From Rhodobiaceae bacterium (lineage in GTDB: Bacteria > Pseudomonadota > Alphaproteobacteria > RS24): 64,000 bases of DNA. Position numbers and translations under genes: made by a program. Shown here in pieces: positions 50,197 through 59,668 of this stretch; positions within the stretch are counted from its first letter, which is position 1, and every line of letters starts with the position of its first letter. The stretch is from contig JABJKE010000030.1 of assembly GCA_018660505.1 (NCBI GenBank), forward strand, positions 97,989 through 161,988, in the 5' to 3' direction. The notes under the pieces are model-generated. The model saw only the letters and a list, made by a program, of their open reading frames with translations, did no database searches and was not told the origin of the DNA.

Positions 50197-50525
50197 CGAC
50201 TTACTCCTTTTTTTGTTCTTCGACAGCTTAATGTCGCATCGGTTAAATATTGGTAAAAGCTAACGACATGGCTCCGCAAAGCGAAAGCCAATGTGACATA
50301 GAGGTGTCATGACACCTGAAAAGACACGCAATTCATAACGAAGCCCTACCGACCTGCCTTATGTTATTTTTAGGTCTGTTAGTGTTTTACCTAATTCCGG
50401 CGGCTTGTAAAACGTTTTTGTTGGGTAAGATGGGCAGCCCTTTGGCAAATCTGGCGCCGATGGCGAAAGCAAATGTTTTGCCCAAAAACTTTTACACCCT
50501 TGGGGGAAACTGCTACATCAGGCGC

Positions 50526-51308
50526 ATGACAAAAATTACGTCCAAAGCTGTCTTGATTACTGGCGCCGCCAAACGCATCGGGCGCGCGCTCGCCGAAGGG
50601 CTGGCCGCCGATGGCTGGGCCATCGCCATTCATTATTCTAGCTCGCAAACCGAGGCCGAGCAGTTGGTCGAGGATATTCAAGCACAGGGTGGAAACGCCA
50701 TAGCGCTGCAAGCCGATTTGCGCGCGGCCGCGCAAGTCGAAACCTTAGTACCCAAAGCGGCAGCCGCCTTGGGCCCCTTATCGGCGCTGATAAATAACGC
50801 CTCGACTTTCGAGCGCGACACCGCCCACACGCTGACCGCCGAGACTTGGGACACGCACCTCAACGCAAATTTGCGCGCGCCGGCTTTATTGATGCGCGAT
50901 TTTGCCAATCAGCCCGAGCTGCAAGACGCAGGCCTTGGCGATAGCAATATCATCAATATTACCGACCAACGGGTGTTTCGCCTGACCCCTGATTTCGTGA
51001 GCTATACGGTTTCCAAAACCGGATTGGCCACGCTCACCCAAACTTTCGCGCAAGCTTTGGCGCCGCAACATATTCGGGTCAATGCCATCGCGCCGGGGCC
51101 AACTTTGCCCAATCCGCGCCAAGCGTTGGCCGAATTTGAAAAACAAGCCAGCCTTGTGCCCCTGGCCCATGGCGCCTCGCCGGAGGATATTGTGGCCGCG
51201 GCGCGCTATATTTTGTCCGCCCGCGCGATGACCGGCCAAACCTTGACGCAAGATGGCGGCCAGCATCTGGCTTGGCAGACGCCAGATGTCGTCGATGTCA
51301 AAGAGTAA
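50526..51308 (+). CDS. SDR family oxidoreductase, FolM/pteridine reductase-like
   Basis: The ATG at 50526 gives a 260-residue SDR (MTKITSKAVLITGAAKRIGR). The cofactor motif TGAAKRIGR with an Arg in place of the usual Gly, NNASTF instead of NNAG, and YTVSKTGLATLTQTFA are features of FolM and pteridine reductases. The likely role is reduction of dihydropterins or dihydrofolate. The folB gene follows after 12 bases, supporting a place in pterin metabolism. The track's longer start crosses noncoding DNA. Confidence 0.87.
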   Translation: MTKITSKAVLITGAAKRIGRALAEGLAADGWAIAIHYSSSQTEAEQLVEDIQAQGGNAIALQADLRAAAQVETLVPKAAAALGPLSALINNASTFERDTAHTLTAETWDTHLNANLRAPALLMRDFANQPELQDAGLGDSNIINITDQRVFRLTPDFVSYTVSKTGLATLTQTFAQALAPQHIRVNAIAPGPTLPNPRQALAEFEKQASLVPLAHGASPEDIVAAARYILSARAMTGQTLTQDGGQHLAWQTPDVVDVKE

Positions 51309-51320
51309 AGTAGACAGATT

Positions 51321-51749
51321 ATGAACCAACATCCGACCAGTGCTTCGAAAAACCTAGCCAGTGCCGCGCTTGGGCTGCGCCATGTCTTTGTCAAACGATT
51401 GGCCATTGCCGCCAATATTGGCATCCACCCGCATGAGCGTACCGCCAAGCAAACCATTCTCATTAGCCTCGATGCCGCGGTGGCGGAAACCAAGGTTCTG
51501 CCCAAAAGCAACATAGGGCCCGAAAGCACCATCGAAGACGTCGTTTGTTATGAAAGCATGAGCAAAACCGTCATCGCCATTATCGAAGAAGGCCACATTG
51601 ATTTGGTGGAAACGCTGGCCGAAACCATCGCCGAGCGGCTATTGGCCGACCCGCGCATTCGCCATTTGCATGTGCAGGTGGAAAAACCAGAGGCGATTGC
51701 CGCTGCCGAGAGCGTCGGCATTTCCATTGAGCGGCTACAAACTGCTTAA
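51321..51749 (+). CDS. folB: Dihydroneopterin aldolase
   Basis: The 142-residue enzyme cleaves dihydroneopterin to hydroxymethyl-dihydropterin and glycolaldehyde in folate synthesis. Family motifs: HVFVKRLAIAANIGIHPHERTAKQTILISLDA, ESMSKTVIAIIEEGHIDLVETLAETIAERLL and a VEKPEAI close to the C-terminus. It is about 20 residues longer at the N-terminus than E. coli FolB. It forms an operon with the FolM-like gene. Confidence 0.93.
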   Translation: MNQHPTSASKNLASAALGLRHVFVKRLAIAANIGIHPHERTAKQTILISLDAAVAETKVLPKSNIGPESTIEDVVCYESMSKTVIAIIEEGHIDLVETLAETIAERLLADPRIRHLHVQVEKPEAIAAAESVGISIERLQTA

Positions 51750-52131
51750 ATCAACGCGCTATGGCGCCTTTTCAACCCAAAAAAACCGCGCTCAAGGCGT
51801 CATTTTTTCGCTATCTATATGTTTTTCAATAGTTAAACGTAAGATGGGAGTTTTTCACACCCCCCTGCAACATTTATCGCTTTGTTGTAAAGACCGAAAA
51901 TAGCCTCTAAAAAATAATTATTTTCCCTGCTTGATTTTCTTTATCTCAATAATTTCAAATACTTAAGTATTTTGCTTAAAATTTAGGCAATGAGTATGGA
52001 AATGTTATAAATCAATAGTTTGGCGGTCGAATCGTTTTTTTACACACATAGTTATCCACAGAACCCGTGCATTAAATTTTGTCCAGTTTTAGCTAGACTA
52101 AGGGTCATTTTTACCGATATTGGGTTGTATT
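51750..52131. other. AT-rich intergenic region with DnaA-box matches
   Basis: This 382-bp gap between folB and uvrC is markedly AT-rich (especially 51905-52020). It contains three same-strand matches to the DnaA-box pattern TTWTNCACA: TTTTTCACA (51851-51859), TTTTACACA (52038-52046) and the perfect TTATCCACA (52052-52060). A weak hairpin GCGC-TATG-GCGC followed by CTTTT lies near 51755-51770 and may end the folB transcript. No gene is visible. See findings for the origin hypothesis. Confidence 0.55.
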
Positions 52132-53991
52132 GTGACCGAAACAGAAAAATTACAAGGACGGGCTCTCATTGAGGCCAAAGTCGCGACGCTGCCCTCTGCG
52201 CCGGGTGTCTATCGCATGTTGGATACCGAGGGCAATGCGCTCTATGTCGGCAAGGCCAAAAACCTGAAAAACCGTGTGCGCTCCTATGCCCGCCCCTCCG
52301 GCCACAATAATCGCATTTCGACGATGATTGCCGCGACGCGGCAGATGGAATTTATTCGCACGGAAACCGAAACCGATGCCCTGTTGCTCGAAGCCAATCT
52401 GATTAAAAAATTACGCCCGCGCTATAATGTTCTGCTGCGCGACGATAAAAGTTTTCCCTATATTCTCTTGGCCGACGACCATGCCGTGCCGCAGCTCTAC
52501 AAACACCGCGGCGCGCGCAAAAGGCGGGGCGCTTATTTTGGCCCCTTTGCTTCGGCGGGTGCCGTCAACCGAACGTTGAATACTTTGCAACGCGCGTTTT
52601 TATTGCGCTCTTGCAGCGACAGCGTTTACGAAAGTCGCTCGCGTCCCTGCTTGCTGTATCAAATCAAACGCTGCTCGGCACCCTGCACTGGCGAAATTTC
52701 GAGCGAGGCTTATGACGAATTGGTGGAGGAAGCGCGCGACTTTTTATCTGGCAATAGCCGCAAAGTGCAAGACGCGCTGCTGGAGAAAATGCAAATCGCC
52801 AGCGAGGCGCTCGACTTTGAAGTGGCGGCCGCGGCGCGCGATCGCATTCGAGCGCTGACCTATGTGCAAAGAGGCAATGGGGTAAACCCGCTCGATGTGG
52901 TGGAAGCCGATGTCGTGGCCGTGGTGCAAGAAGGCGGGCAATCTTGCGTGCAAGTTTTCTTCATTCGCGCCGGGCATAATTTGGGCAATCGAGCCTATTT
53001 CCCGCGCCATGATAAACATCAGACCGAGACCGAAATCCTCGAAGCTTTCTTAGGCCAATTTTATGAATCGCGGCCCGTGCCGCGCGAGATTTTTATCAAT
53101 CGGTCGCTATCCAGCGCCTCGCTTTTGGGCGAGGCCTTTAGCTCTCGCATGGGCCATAACGTTAAAATTCATCGCCCCCAACGCGGTGATAAGGTGAAAT
53201 TAATTACCCATGCCGAACAAAATGCCAAAGAGGCTTTGGGCCGTCATGTATCGGAAAGCGCCAGCCAGCGGTTGCTTTTAAAAGGCGTGGGCGAGGCTTT
53301 TGGCCTTGCCGCCCCGCCACAGCGCATTGAGGTTTTTGACAATAGTCACCTGCAAGGCACCAATCAAATCGGGGGCATGATTGTCGCGGGACCCGATGGG
53401 TTTATGAAAAACCAATATCGGAAATTCGACATTAAAGATGAAACCACCACACCGGGCGACGATTACGCGATGATGCGCGAAGTGTTTACCCGCCGCTACG
53501 GACGCCTCGCCAAAGAAGAAACCCGCGAGACCGCCGCCTGGCCTGATTTAGTGCTTATCGATGGCGGCAAAGGGCAATTGAGCGTGGCCCGAAAAGTCAT
53601 GGCCGAATTGGGCCTCGAAGATATCCCCCTCGTCGGCGTCGCCAAGGGCCCCGACCGAGACGCGGGGCGCGAGCGGTTTTTCATGGTCGGCAAGCAAGAC
53701 TTCATGATGTCGCATAATTCTCCGGTGCTCTATTACCTGCAACGCCTGCGCGACGAAGCCCACCGTTTTGCCATTGGCCGCCACCGCGCCAAACGCAAAG
53801 CCGATATTCGCAAGAACCCATTGGATGGCATTGAGGGCATTGGCGGACATCGCAAAAAAGCGCTGCTGCATCATTTTGGCTCGGCCCGAGAAGTCGCCAG
53901 CTCGGCCCTGGCCGATTTAGAAAAAGTAGATGGCATTAGTGCAAAAATGGCGCAACGCATCTACAATCATTTCAACTCAGACGAGTCGTAA
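52132..53991 (+). CDS. uvrC: Excinuclease ABC subunit C
   Basis: The protein makes both incisions in nucleotide excision repair. Domains: GIY-YIG nuclease ([30 protein letters not shown], about 20-50), UVR motif ([24 protein letters not shown]), the RNase H-like endonuclease with [12 protein letters not shown] and its acidic residues, and a C-terminal helix-hairpin-helix ([28 protein letters not shown]). I use the GTG at 52132 (619 aa); the TTG at 52120 is the alternative. pgsA follows at 12 bases, a pairing I know from other alphaproteobacteria. Confidence 0.97.
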   Translation: MTETEKLQGRALIEAKVATLPSAPGVYRMLDTEGNALYVGKAKNLKNRVRSYARPSGHNNRISTMIAATRQMEFIRTETETDALLLEANLIKKLRPRYNVLLRDDKSFPYILLADDHAVPQLYKHRGARKRRGAYFGPFASAGAVNRTLNTLQRAFLLRSCSDSVYESRSRPCLLYQIKRCSAPCTGEISSEAYDELVEEARDFLSGNSRKVQDALLEKMQIASEALDFEVAAAARDRIRALTYVQRGNGVNPLDVVEADVVAVVQEGGQSCVQVFFIRAGHNLGNRAYFPRHDKHQTETEILEAFLGQFYESRPVPREIFINRSLSSASLLGEAFSSRMGHNVKIHRPQRGDKVKLITHAEQNAKEALGRHVSESASQRLLLKGVGEAFGLAAPPQRIEVFDNSHLQGTNQIGGMIVAGPDGFMKNQYRKFDIKDETTTPGDDYAMMREVFTRRYGRLAKEETRETAAWPDLVLIDGGKGQLSVARKVMAELGLEDIPLVGVAKGPDRDAGRERFFMVGKQDFMMSHNSPVLYYLQRLRDEAHRFAIGRHRAKRKADIRKNPLDGIEGIGGHRKKALLHHFGSAREVASSALADLEKVDGISAKMAQRIYNHFNSDES

Positions 53992-54003
53992 GGAACCGAC
54001 CTC

Positions 54004-54567
54004 ATGCAAAACCTGCCCAATCTGCTCACGCTTTTTCGTATCGCCATGATACCCGCCGTCTATGCGACCTTCTATATTGCGGGCGGGCTTGGCGATTGGC
54101 TGGCGCTGATTATTTTTTCCGTCGCTGGTCTCACCGATTTTTTTGATGGCTGGTTGGCGCGCAAATATAATGTGCAATCCGGCTTTGGCCGTATGCTCGA
54201 CCCGATTGCCGATAAATTAATGGTCGCCACCTGCCTGATGCTTTTGGTCGGCTTTGATATTGTCAATGATTGGCACATGGTGGCGGCGGTCATTATTTTA
54301 TGCCGCGAGGTGCTGGTCTCGGGCTTGCGCGAATATTTAATGGAGCTGCGCGTCGCTTTGCCCGTGTCTACTTTGGCAAAATATAAAACCACCATTCAAA
54401 TGGTTGCCATTGGGTTTTTACTCTCCGACCAGGCGGGCGAGAGCCTTATATCGGGCGCCCATGTCATTGGCCTTGGGCTTTTATGGCTGGCCGCGATATT
54501 GACCCTCATCACGGGTTATGACTATGTGCGCCAAGGCATGAAACACGCCGATTGGTCGGATAGTTAA
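54004..54567 (+). CDS. pgsA: CDP-diacylglycerol--glycerol-3-phosphate 3-phosphatidyltransferase
   Basis: The 187-residue integral membrane enzyme makes phosphatidylglycerol phosphate. The CDP-alcohol phosphotransferase signature is DFFDGWLARKYNVQSGFGRMLDPIADKL, and NLLTLFRIAMIPA at the start is typical of PgsA. About five membrane segments. Likely co-transcribed with uvrC. Confidence 0.96.
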   Translation: MQNLPNLLTLFRIAMIPAVYATFYIAGGLGDWLALIIFSVAGLTDFFDGWLARKYNVQSGFGRMLDPIADKLMVATCLMLLVGFDIVNDWHMVAAVIILCREVLVSGLREYLMELRVALPVSTLAKYKTTIQMVAIGFLLSDQAGESLISGAHVIGLGLLWLAAILTLITGYDYVRQGMKHADWSDS

Positions 54568-54658
54568 GCTGGTTTTTTCATGGGCTGGTCATGGCCCGCG
54601 TTTTTGGCTACATGTGCCTCAGATAAACCAACCCATTATGAGATTTGACGAGACTTAA

Positions 54659-54958
54659 ATGACAGACCGTGCCCCGCTTCCCTGCCCCGAAATGGCTGAC
54701 GTTCGTGAAACCATCGACGCGCTCGATCGCCAATTGGTGGCGCTCTTGACCGAACGGCAAAAAATGATTGAAGCAGCTGGCAAAGTAAAGCCCGCGCGCG
54801 AAACCGTGCGCGACGAAGCCCGCATTGAAGAAGTGATCGCCTTGGTGTTAAAAGAAGCCGCCAAGACAGGGCTCGCAGCAGAAATAGCGGAGCCTGTTTG
54901 GCGGCAACTGATTGAAAGCTCTATCGAGCATGAATATCGGGTGTTTGATAAACGCTAG
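54659..54958 (+). CDS. Chorismate mutase, AroQ class
   Basis: The 99-residue protein is the monofunctional AroQ type that turns chorismate into prephenate for Phe/Tyr synthesis. The pattern [30 protein letters not shown], then [21 protein letters not shown] and [17 protein letters not shown], contains the active-site Arg, Lys and Glu/Gln positions of the all-helical fold. It stands between pgsA and the convergent ferredoxin gene, whose stop overlaps by 4 bases. Confidence 0.93.
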   Translation: MTDRAPLPCPEMADVRETIDALDRQLVALLTERQKMIEAAGKVKPARETVRDEARIEEVIALVLKEAAKTGLAAEIAEPVWRQLIESSIEHEYRVFDKR

Positions 54959-55275
54959 AATTGCTTTTCAGGCACTTCCACGGTGAGGCCGTCGAGCGTA
55001 TCGCTGACTTTCAACTGGCAAGCCAGGCGCGAGTTTTCTTTCACTTCAAAAGCGAAGTCCAACATATCGGATTCCATTTCCGCGCGTTCGCCGGTTTTGG
55101 CTACCCATTCGTCGCGCACATAAACATGGCAAGTCGCACAGGCACAAGCGCCACCGCAATCTGCATCAATGCCGACAACTGAATTTTTAATTGCCACTTC
55201 CATGACGGTCATGCCGTTGTCGCCTTCATGAGTAACTTCTGTGCCGTCGTGTCCGACGAAAGTAATTTTAGCCAT
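54955..55275 (-). CDS. 2Fe-2S ferredoxin (adrenodoxin type)
   Basis: The 106-residue protein (ATG at 55275, [18 protein letters not shown]) has cluster ligands in [14 protein letters not shown] and SRLACQLKV, which is the C-x5-C-x2-C...C pattern of the vertebrate/adrenodoxin class. Such ferredoxins supply electrons for Fe-S assembly or cytochrome P450; no P450 or isc/hsc genes are adjacent here. An AGGAGG ribosome-binding site precedes the start. Confidence 0.94.
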   Translation of the reverse strand: MAKITFVGHDGTEVTHEGDNGMTVMEVAIKNSVVGIDADCGGACACATCHVYVRDEWVAKTGERAEMESDMLDFAFEVKENSRLACQLKVSDTLDGLTVEVPEKQF

Positions 55276-55411
55276 TATGTCCTCCATTTAATTTTTAATG
55301 AATATAAGCAATTTACGCTTGAGGGCAAGCATTCGCAGGCCCATATTAGCAATTAGTGCGGCCCGGTTTTTGGCAGCCGCTTGGCTCTTCTCTTAAGGCT
55401 TCTCCTTGCTC

Positions 55412-56407
55412 ATGCCCATGGCTCGCCACATAACCATTAAAGTCGAAACTTGGCCGCTGAAACAGCGCTTTGCCATTGCGCGCGGCAGTAAAATCGATGC
55501 CGAAGTGATTTGCGTCGAGATAGAAGAAAACGGCATTATCGGGCGCGGCGAGGCGGTGCCCTATGCGCGCTTTGGCGAAACCATGGAGACCGCCAGCGGC
55601 GCTATTGAAGCGCTTCTGCCGGCCTTACAAGCGGGCCTGAGCCGTGAGGAGCTAGCCCAAGCGCTTTTGCCCGGTGCCGCGCGCAATGCGCTGGATTGTG
55701 CGCTATGGGATTTAGCGGCCAAACAAAGCGGCGAGCGCGCTTATATCAGCGCCGGATTGGACGCTTTAAAACCCGTCACCACCGCTTTTACCATCGGGCT
55801 GGATGACGCCGACCGCATGGCCATTATGGCGGTGAAAGCCCAGGCCTATCCGCTATTGAAATTAAAACTCGGCGGCGCCGATGGGGTGATGGCAGACCTC
55901 AGCCGTCTGGCCGCTGTGGCCGAAGCCAGACCCGACGCGCAATTGGTGGTCGATGCCAATGAGGGCTGGCAGCTGAGCGAGCTGGCCCGCTATGCCGAGC
56001 CCTTGGGCCGTTATGGCGTGTTGTTTTTCGAGCAACCCGTGCCGCAAGCGCAAGAACACGGGCTGAGCCAAATCGACTTGCCGTTTTGCGCCGATGAAAG
56101 CGTCCACGACCGCCACGACATAGAGGCGATGAGCGAGGCTTATACCTGGGTGAATATCAAACTCGATAAAGCTGGCGGGCTGACCGAGGCTTTGGCTTGC
56201 GTCGACATGGCGCGGGCGCGGCACAAAAAAATTATGGTCGGCTGTATGGTCGCCACGTCTTTGTCTATGGCGCCAGCCTTTTTGGTGGCGCAACACGCCG
56301 ACCTCGTCGACCTCGATGGGCCGCTCTGGTTGGCGCAAGACCGCCAACCCGGTCTGTTGTTTGAAGGCGCCAGCCTGCACCCCCCAAGCGCCGATATTTG
56401 GGGCTAA
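55412..56407 (+). CDS. Dipeptide epimerase (enolase superfamily, Ala-Glu epimerase-like)
   Basis: The 331-residue protein (ATG at 55412, second ATG at 55418) is an MLE-type enolase superfamily member. Catalytic residues appear in order: PLLKLKLGG (Lys-x-Lys acid/base), VVDANEGW and FEQPVPQ and CADESVHD (metal ligands Asp, Glu, Asp), and WVNIKLDKAGGL (second Lys). Such enzymes interconvert L-Ala-D/L-Glu dipeptides from murein recycling. Specificity for Ala-Glu is likely but not proven by sequence. Confidence 0.9.
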   Translation: MPMARHITIKVETWPLKQRFAIARGSKIDAEVICVEIEENGIIGRGEAVPYARFGETMETASGAIEALLPALQAGLSREELAQALLPGAARNALDCALWDLAAKQSGERAYISAGLDALKPVTTAFTIGLDDADRMAIMAVKAQAYPLLKLKLGGADGVMADLSRLAAVAEARPDAQLVVDANEGWQLSELARYAEPLGRYGVLFFEQPVPQAQEHGLSQIDLPFCADESVHDRHDIEAMSEAYTWVNIKLDKAGGLTEALACVDMARARHKKIMVGCMVATSLSMAPAFLVAQHADLVDLDGPLWLAQDRQPGLLFEGASLHPPSADIWG

Positions 56408-56502
56408 CGCCTATCCCAGAGACAGGCTGAGGCGCTGACGCTATGGCTTGGGCGTGGGAAGAAAAAACCCAATTTGGCCCAAGAATAAGCTAGGTTTGGG
56501 GC

Positions 56503-57507
56503 ATGACAATCGACTGGAACAACCCCAAATATATCGACCTGCCGGACCTGCGCATGGCGGTTTTTGAAGCCGGCACCGCGCGCGACGACCGCCCCAGTGT
56601 GGTGCTTTGCCATGGCTGGCCAGAGGTCGCCTATAGCTGGCGCAAAGTGGTGCCGCAGCTGGTCGAGGCGGGTTGGCATGTGATTATTCCCGAACAACGC
56701 GGCTATGGCTTCACCGGAAACGCGCTGAGCGATGCGGGCGATGAAAGCGGTGTGCCGCTTTACGATATGCAGCATTTAACCGGCGATATGGCGCATCTTC
56801 TCGATGCCTATGGCCTCGAGAAAGCGGTTTTTGCTGGCCATGATTGGGGCGGCATTATGATTTGGCAATTGCCGTTTTTCCAAGCCGAGCGCATCGCCGG
56901 CCTCATCGGCGTCAATACGCCCTTTATACCGCGCCTGTCGCAAGACCCGATTGAGCTGATGCGCGGCGCCTTGGGCGATGATTTTTATATCGTGATGTTT
57001 CAAAACTACGGCCAAGCCGAAGCCATATTAGACGCCGACCCCGCCCTGCCCTTGCGCTGCCTATATCGCCAAAGCGCGGGCGCGCAAGCGCAAAACCCTG
57101 CGCCAGATGCGTCTTCGGAAGTTTGGGAAAAAATCCAATTGCTGAAAATGATACGCCAAGAGGAAGCCAGCTGGCCGGGCGTGGCTTTATTAGAAGACGC
57201 GGATTTTGCTTATTACGTCGACGCCTATAAGCGCTCTGGGTTTCGCGGCGGCATTAATTGGTACCGCAATTTCTCGCGCAATTGGCAAGCCTCGGCGGGC
57301 GTCGAACAAACAGTGCCGCAGCCGAGCCTGATGATTTGTGCCGCCGACGACCGCGTTTTGCCGCCCTCTATGGCCGATGGCATGGACGCCTATGTTAGCG
57401 ATTTAGAAACCCATATCATCGACGATTGCGGTCATTGGACCCAAAACGAACAGCCCGAGGCTTTGAGCCATTTAATGCTCGACTGGCTGACCCGTCGTTT
57501 TGCCTAA
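56503..57507 (+). CDS. Alpha/beta-hydrolase, epoxide hydrolase type
   Basis: The 334-residue protein shows the epoxide hydrolase set: oxyanion motif LCHGWPEVAYSWR, nucleophile Asp in GHDWGGIMIW, and the catalytic His in DCGHWTQNEQPE with the Asp in CAADDRVLP. The lid tyrosine region (INWYRNF) is typical. It opens epoxides to diols; the physiological substrate is unknown. It lies alone, 95 bases after the dipeptide epimerase gene. Confidence 0.93.
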   Translation: MTIDWNNPKYIDLPDLRMAVFEAGTARDDRPSVVLCHGWPEVAYSWRKVVPQLVEAGWHVIIPEQRGYGFTGNALSDAGDESGVPLYDMQHLTGDMAHLLDAYGLEKAVFAGHDWGGIMIWQLPFFQAERIAGLIGVNTPFIPRLSQDPIELMRGALGDDFYIVMFQNYGQAEAILDADPALPLRCLYRQSAGAQAQNPAPDASSEVWEKIQLLKMIRQEEASWPGVALLEDADFAYYVDAYKRSGFRGGINWYRNFSRNWQASAGVEQTVPQPSLMICAADDRVLPPSMADGMDAYVSDLETHIIDDCGHWTQNEQPEALSHLMLDWLTRRFA

Positions 57508-57551
57508 GCCTTACTGCTGCGCCTGAAAGTTAAAATATTTTTTACCAAACC

Positions 57552-57580
57552 TTGAGCCAACGCACGGCTTTGCCTATAGT
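57552..57580 (+). promoter_or_regulatory. Candidate sigma-70-type promoter of the glycosyltransferase operon
   Basis: TTGAGC (57552-57557) and TATAGT (57575-57580) are separated by exactly 17 bases and lie 34 bases upstream of the ATG at 57614. The elements differ from TTGACA and TATAAT at one position (TATAGT) and one to two positions (TTGAGC). Confidence 0.55.
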
Positions 57581-57613
57581 CGCGCCAACTCAACAGGGAC
57601 TTCCAGCGAAACG

Positions 57614-58924
57614 ATGAACAAACCTGAAAAAATGATAGGCCAAGCCTCCGCCAAACAACTTGCGGCCATTCAAGGCGAGGCGCCTTTGCGCATTCTTCTG
57701 CCCAGCTATCGCTCCGACCCGCATACTGGCGGCCAAGGCATTTACATGCGATTGATTGCCAAAGCTTTGGTCGATTTGGGCCATCATGTGGATGTTATTT
57801 CGGGCCCGCCCTACCCCGAGCTCGACCCGCGCGTGGGGCTGATTAAACTGCCATCGCTGGATATGTATGCCCGCCCGAACCCGATTATGTGTCTCAATCG
57901 TGAGATTATCTCGAATAAGACCGACCTCTTCGAATGGTGGAGCCATAATTGGGGCGGCTTTCCAGAGCCCTATACGTTCGGCGTTCGCATGGCCGACTAT
58001 ATGCGCGATAAAATCGATGATTATGACATTATGCATGACAATCAGACGCTGTGTTACGGCATGCTCGATGTGCGCGCCATGGGGCTGCCGGTGGTTGGCA
58101 CCATTCACCACCCGATTACCATGGATAAGCGCATCGATATTTCGCACGCCAAATGGCCGCATATGAAATTTTTGAAATGGCGCTGGTATAGTTTCCTCAA
58201 TATGCAAATCAAAGTAGCGCGCCAGCTCGACCCGCTCATCGTGGTATCCGATAGCACCAAGCGCGATGTCGAGAAAGATTTCGGCGTCGACCCGAAAAAA
58301 ATGGTTCGCATCCACCACGGTATCGACCATGAATTATTCCAACCCCAACCCCATATTACTCGCAAGACCAATCGATTGATGGTCACCGCCAGCGCCGATG
58401 TGCCGCTCAAGGGGCTGATTTATCTCATTGAAGCCTATGCCAGCCTGCTCGACGCGCATCCGGATTTGGAGCTGCTGGTGGTGGGGCGTTTGCGCGAAGG
58501 CCAGACCATGCAATTGCTCAATAAATTGGGCATTCGCGACCGCGTTAAATTCGTCTCTGGCCTCAGCAGCGAAGATATTCGCGACCTATACGCCGAGGCC
58601 ACCATCGCTGTGTCGCCTTCGGTTTACGAAGGTTTTGGCTTTCCCGCAGGCGAGGCTTTGTCTTGCGGCGTGCCAACCATTGCCACCACGGGCGGTTCGC
58701 TGCCAGAGGTGGTGGGCGATGCCGGCCTTGTGGTGCCGCATTCAAACCCGCCCGCGCTGGCCGAAGCGATTGACGCGCTCTTGCGCGATCCGGCGCGGCG
58801 CGAAGCCATGTCGAAAAAAGCGCGCCAGCATATTCTCGATAAATTTAAATGGGAACGCTGCGCCCGCGAGGTTGTCGACCTCTATCGCCAGACTTTGGCC
58901 ACCCACCATAAGGTTGCTTTGTAA
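57614..58924 (+). CDS. Glycosyltransferase family 4 protein
   Basis: The 436-residue enzyme has the GT-B fold: N-terminal acceptor domain starting LRILLPSYRSDPHTGGQGIYMRLIAKAL, linker SDSTKRDVEKDFGVDPKKMVRIHHGID, and C-terminal donor domain with the retaining-GT4 motif EGFGFPAGEALSCGVPTIATTGGSLPEV. It transfers a sugar from an activated donor; the acceptor is unknown. It heads a tight operon with a methyltransferase and a toroid protein (gap of 3 bases, then overlapping stop/start), so all three probably build one product. Confidence 0.92.
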   Translation: MNKPEKMIGQASAKQLAAIQGEAPLRILLPSYRSDPHTGGQGIYMRLIAKALVDLGHHVDVISGPPYPELDPRVGLIKLPSLDMYARPNPIMCLNREIISNKTDLFEWWSHNWGGFPEPYTFGVRMADYMRDKIDDYDIMHDNQTLCYGMLDVRAMGLPVVGTIHHPITMDKRIDISHAKWPHMKFLKWRWYSFLNMQIKVARQLDPLIVVSDSTKRDVEKDFGVDPKKMVRIHHGIDHELFQPQPHITRKTNRLMVTASADVPLKGLIYLIEAYASLLDAHPDLELLVVGRLREGQTMQLLNKLGIRDRVKFVSGLSSEDIRDLYAEATIAVSPSVYEGFGFPAGEALSCGVPTIATTGGSLPEVVGDAGLVVPHSNPPALAEAIDALLRDPARREAMSKKARQHILDKFKWERCAREVVDLYRQTLATHHKVAL

Positions 58925-58927
58925 ATT

Positions 58928-59668
58928 ATGCAGACCATCCATCTCGATTACCTCGGCCTCGAAGACAGCCATCGGCTGCTCGATTTAGGCTGCGGCCATG
59001 GCCGCCATACCCATGCCGCTTATTTTCATAAGCGCTGCCAAGCGGTCGGTATCGACTTAGGGTTCGACGATATTCTGGTGACCCGAAACGGGTTTGACGC
59101 GCATCCCGATTTGCAACCCCAGACCGGGCCTGCGCGCCGCTATGACTTAATGGTCGGCGATGCGCTGCAATTGCCATTCGCCGATGGTCATTTCGACCGG
59201 CTTATTTGCTCCGAAGTGCTGGAACATATTCCAGATTATCAAGCCGCTTTGGCCGAAATTTGGCGAGTGGTCAAACCCGGTGGGCGCATTGGCATTTCTG
59301 TGCCGCATCGCTGGCCAGAAAAAATTTGCTGGCTGTTTTCAGAAGATTATCACAATACGCCCGGCGGCCATGTGCGGATTTTTAAGGCCAAGGATTTGCG
59401 CGCCGATTTCGAAGCCTTGGGGTTTCGCTTTCAGCGCAAACATTTAAAACACGGGCTGCACAGTCCCTATTGGTGGCTGCGCTGTGCCATTGGCGTCAAC
59501 AACGACCGCAATATTCTCGTGCGCGGCTATAAAAAATTGCTGGAAATTGAAATTCTCAAAAACCCGCTGCCGCTGCGCGCCCTATCGGCGCTGGCCGACC
59601 CCGTGATGGGCAAAAGCGTGGTGCTTTATTTTGCAAAGCCACCGCTTGATAGCGCGGAAGAAACCTGA
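58928..59668 (+). CDS. Class I SAM-dependent methyltransferase
   Basis: The 246-residue protein has the motif LLDLGCGHGRHTHAAYF for SAM binding (motif I), the acidic motif II region VGIDLGFDD and the post-motif ICSEVLEHIPDYQAALAEIWRVVKPGGRIGISVPHRWPE. The C-terminal part contains aromatic residues (HSPYWWLRCAIG), typical of enzymes acting on large or lipid substrates. It is the middle gene of the glycosyltransferase operon; its stop overlaps the ATG of the next gene. Confidence 0.92.
   Translation: MQTIHLDYLGLEDSHRLLDLGCGHGRHTHAAYFHKRCQAVGIDLGFDDILVTRNGFDAHPDLQPQTGPARRYDLMVGDALQLPFADGHFDRLICSEVLEHIPDYQAALAEIWRVVKPGGRIGISVPHRWPEKICWLFSEDYHNTPGGHVRIFKAKDLRADFEALGFRFQRKHLKHGLHSPYWWLRCAIGVNNDRNILVRGYKKLLEIEILKNPLPLRALSALADPVMGKSVVLYFAKPPLDSAEET

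Noticed and set aside
51961-51985. CtrA-binding site (TTAA-N7-TTAA) in the AT-rich spacer
   Set aside because: The two TTAA half-sites are nine bases apart, not seven, and the flanking bases do not match.
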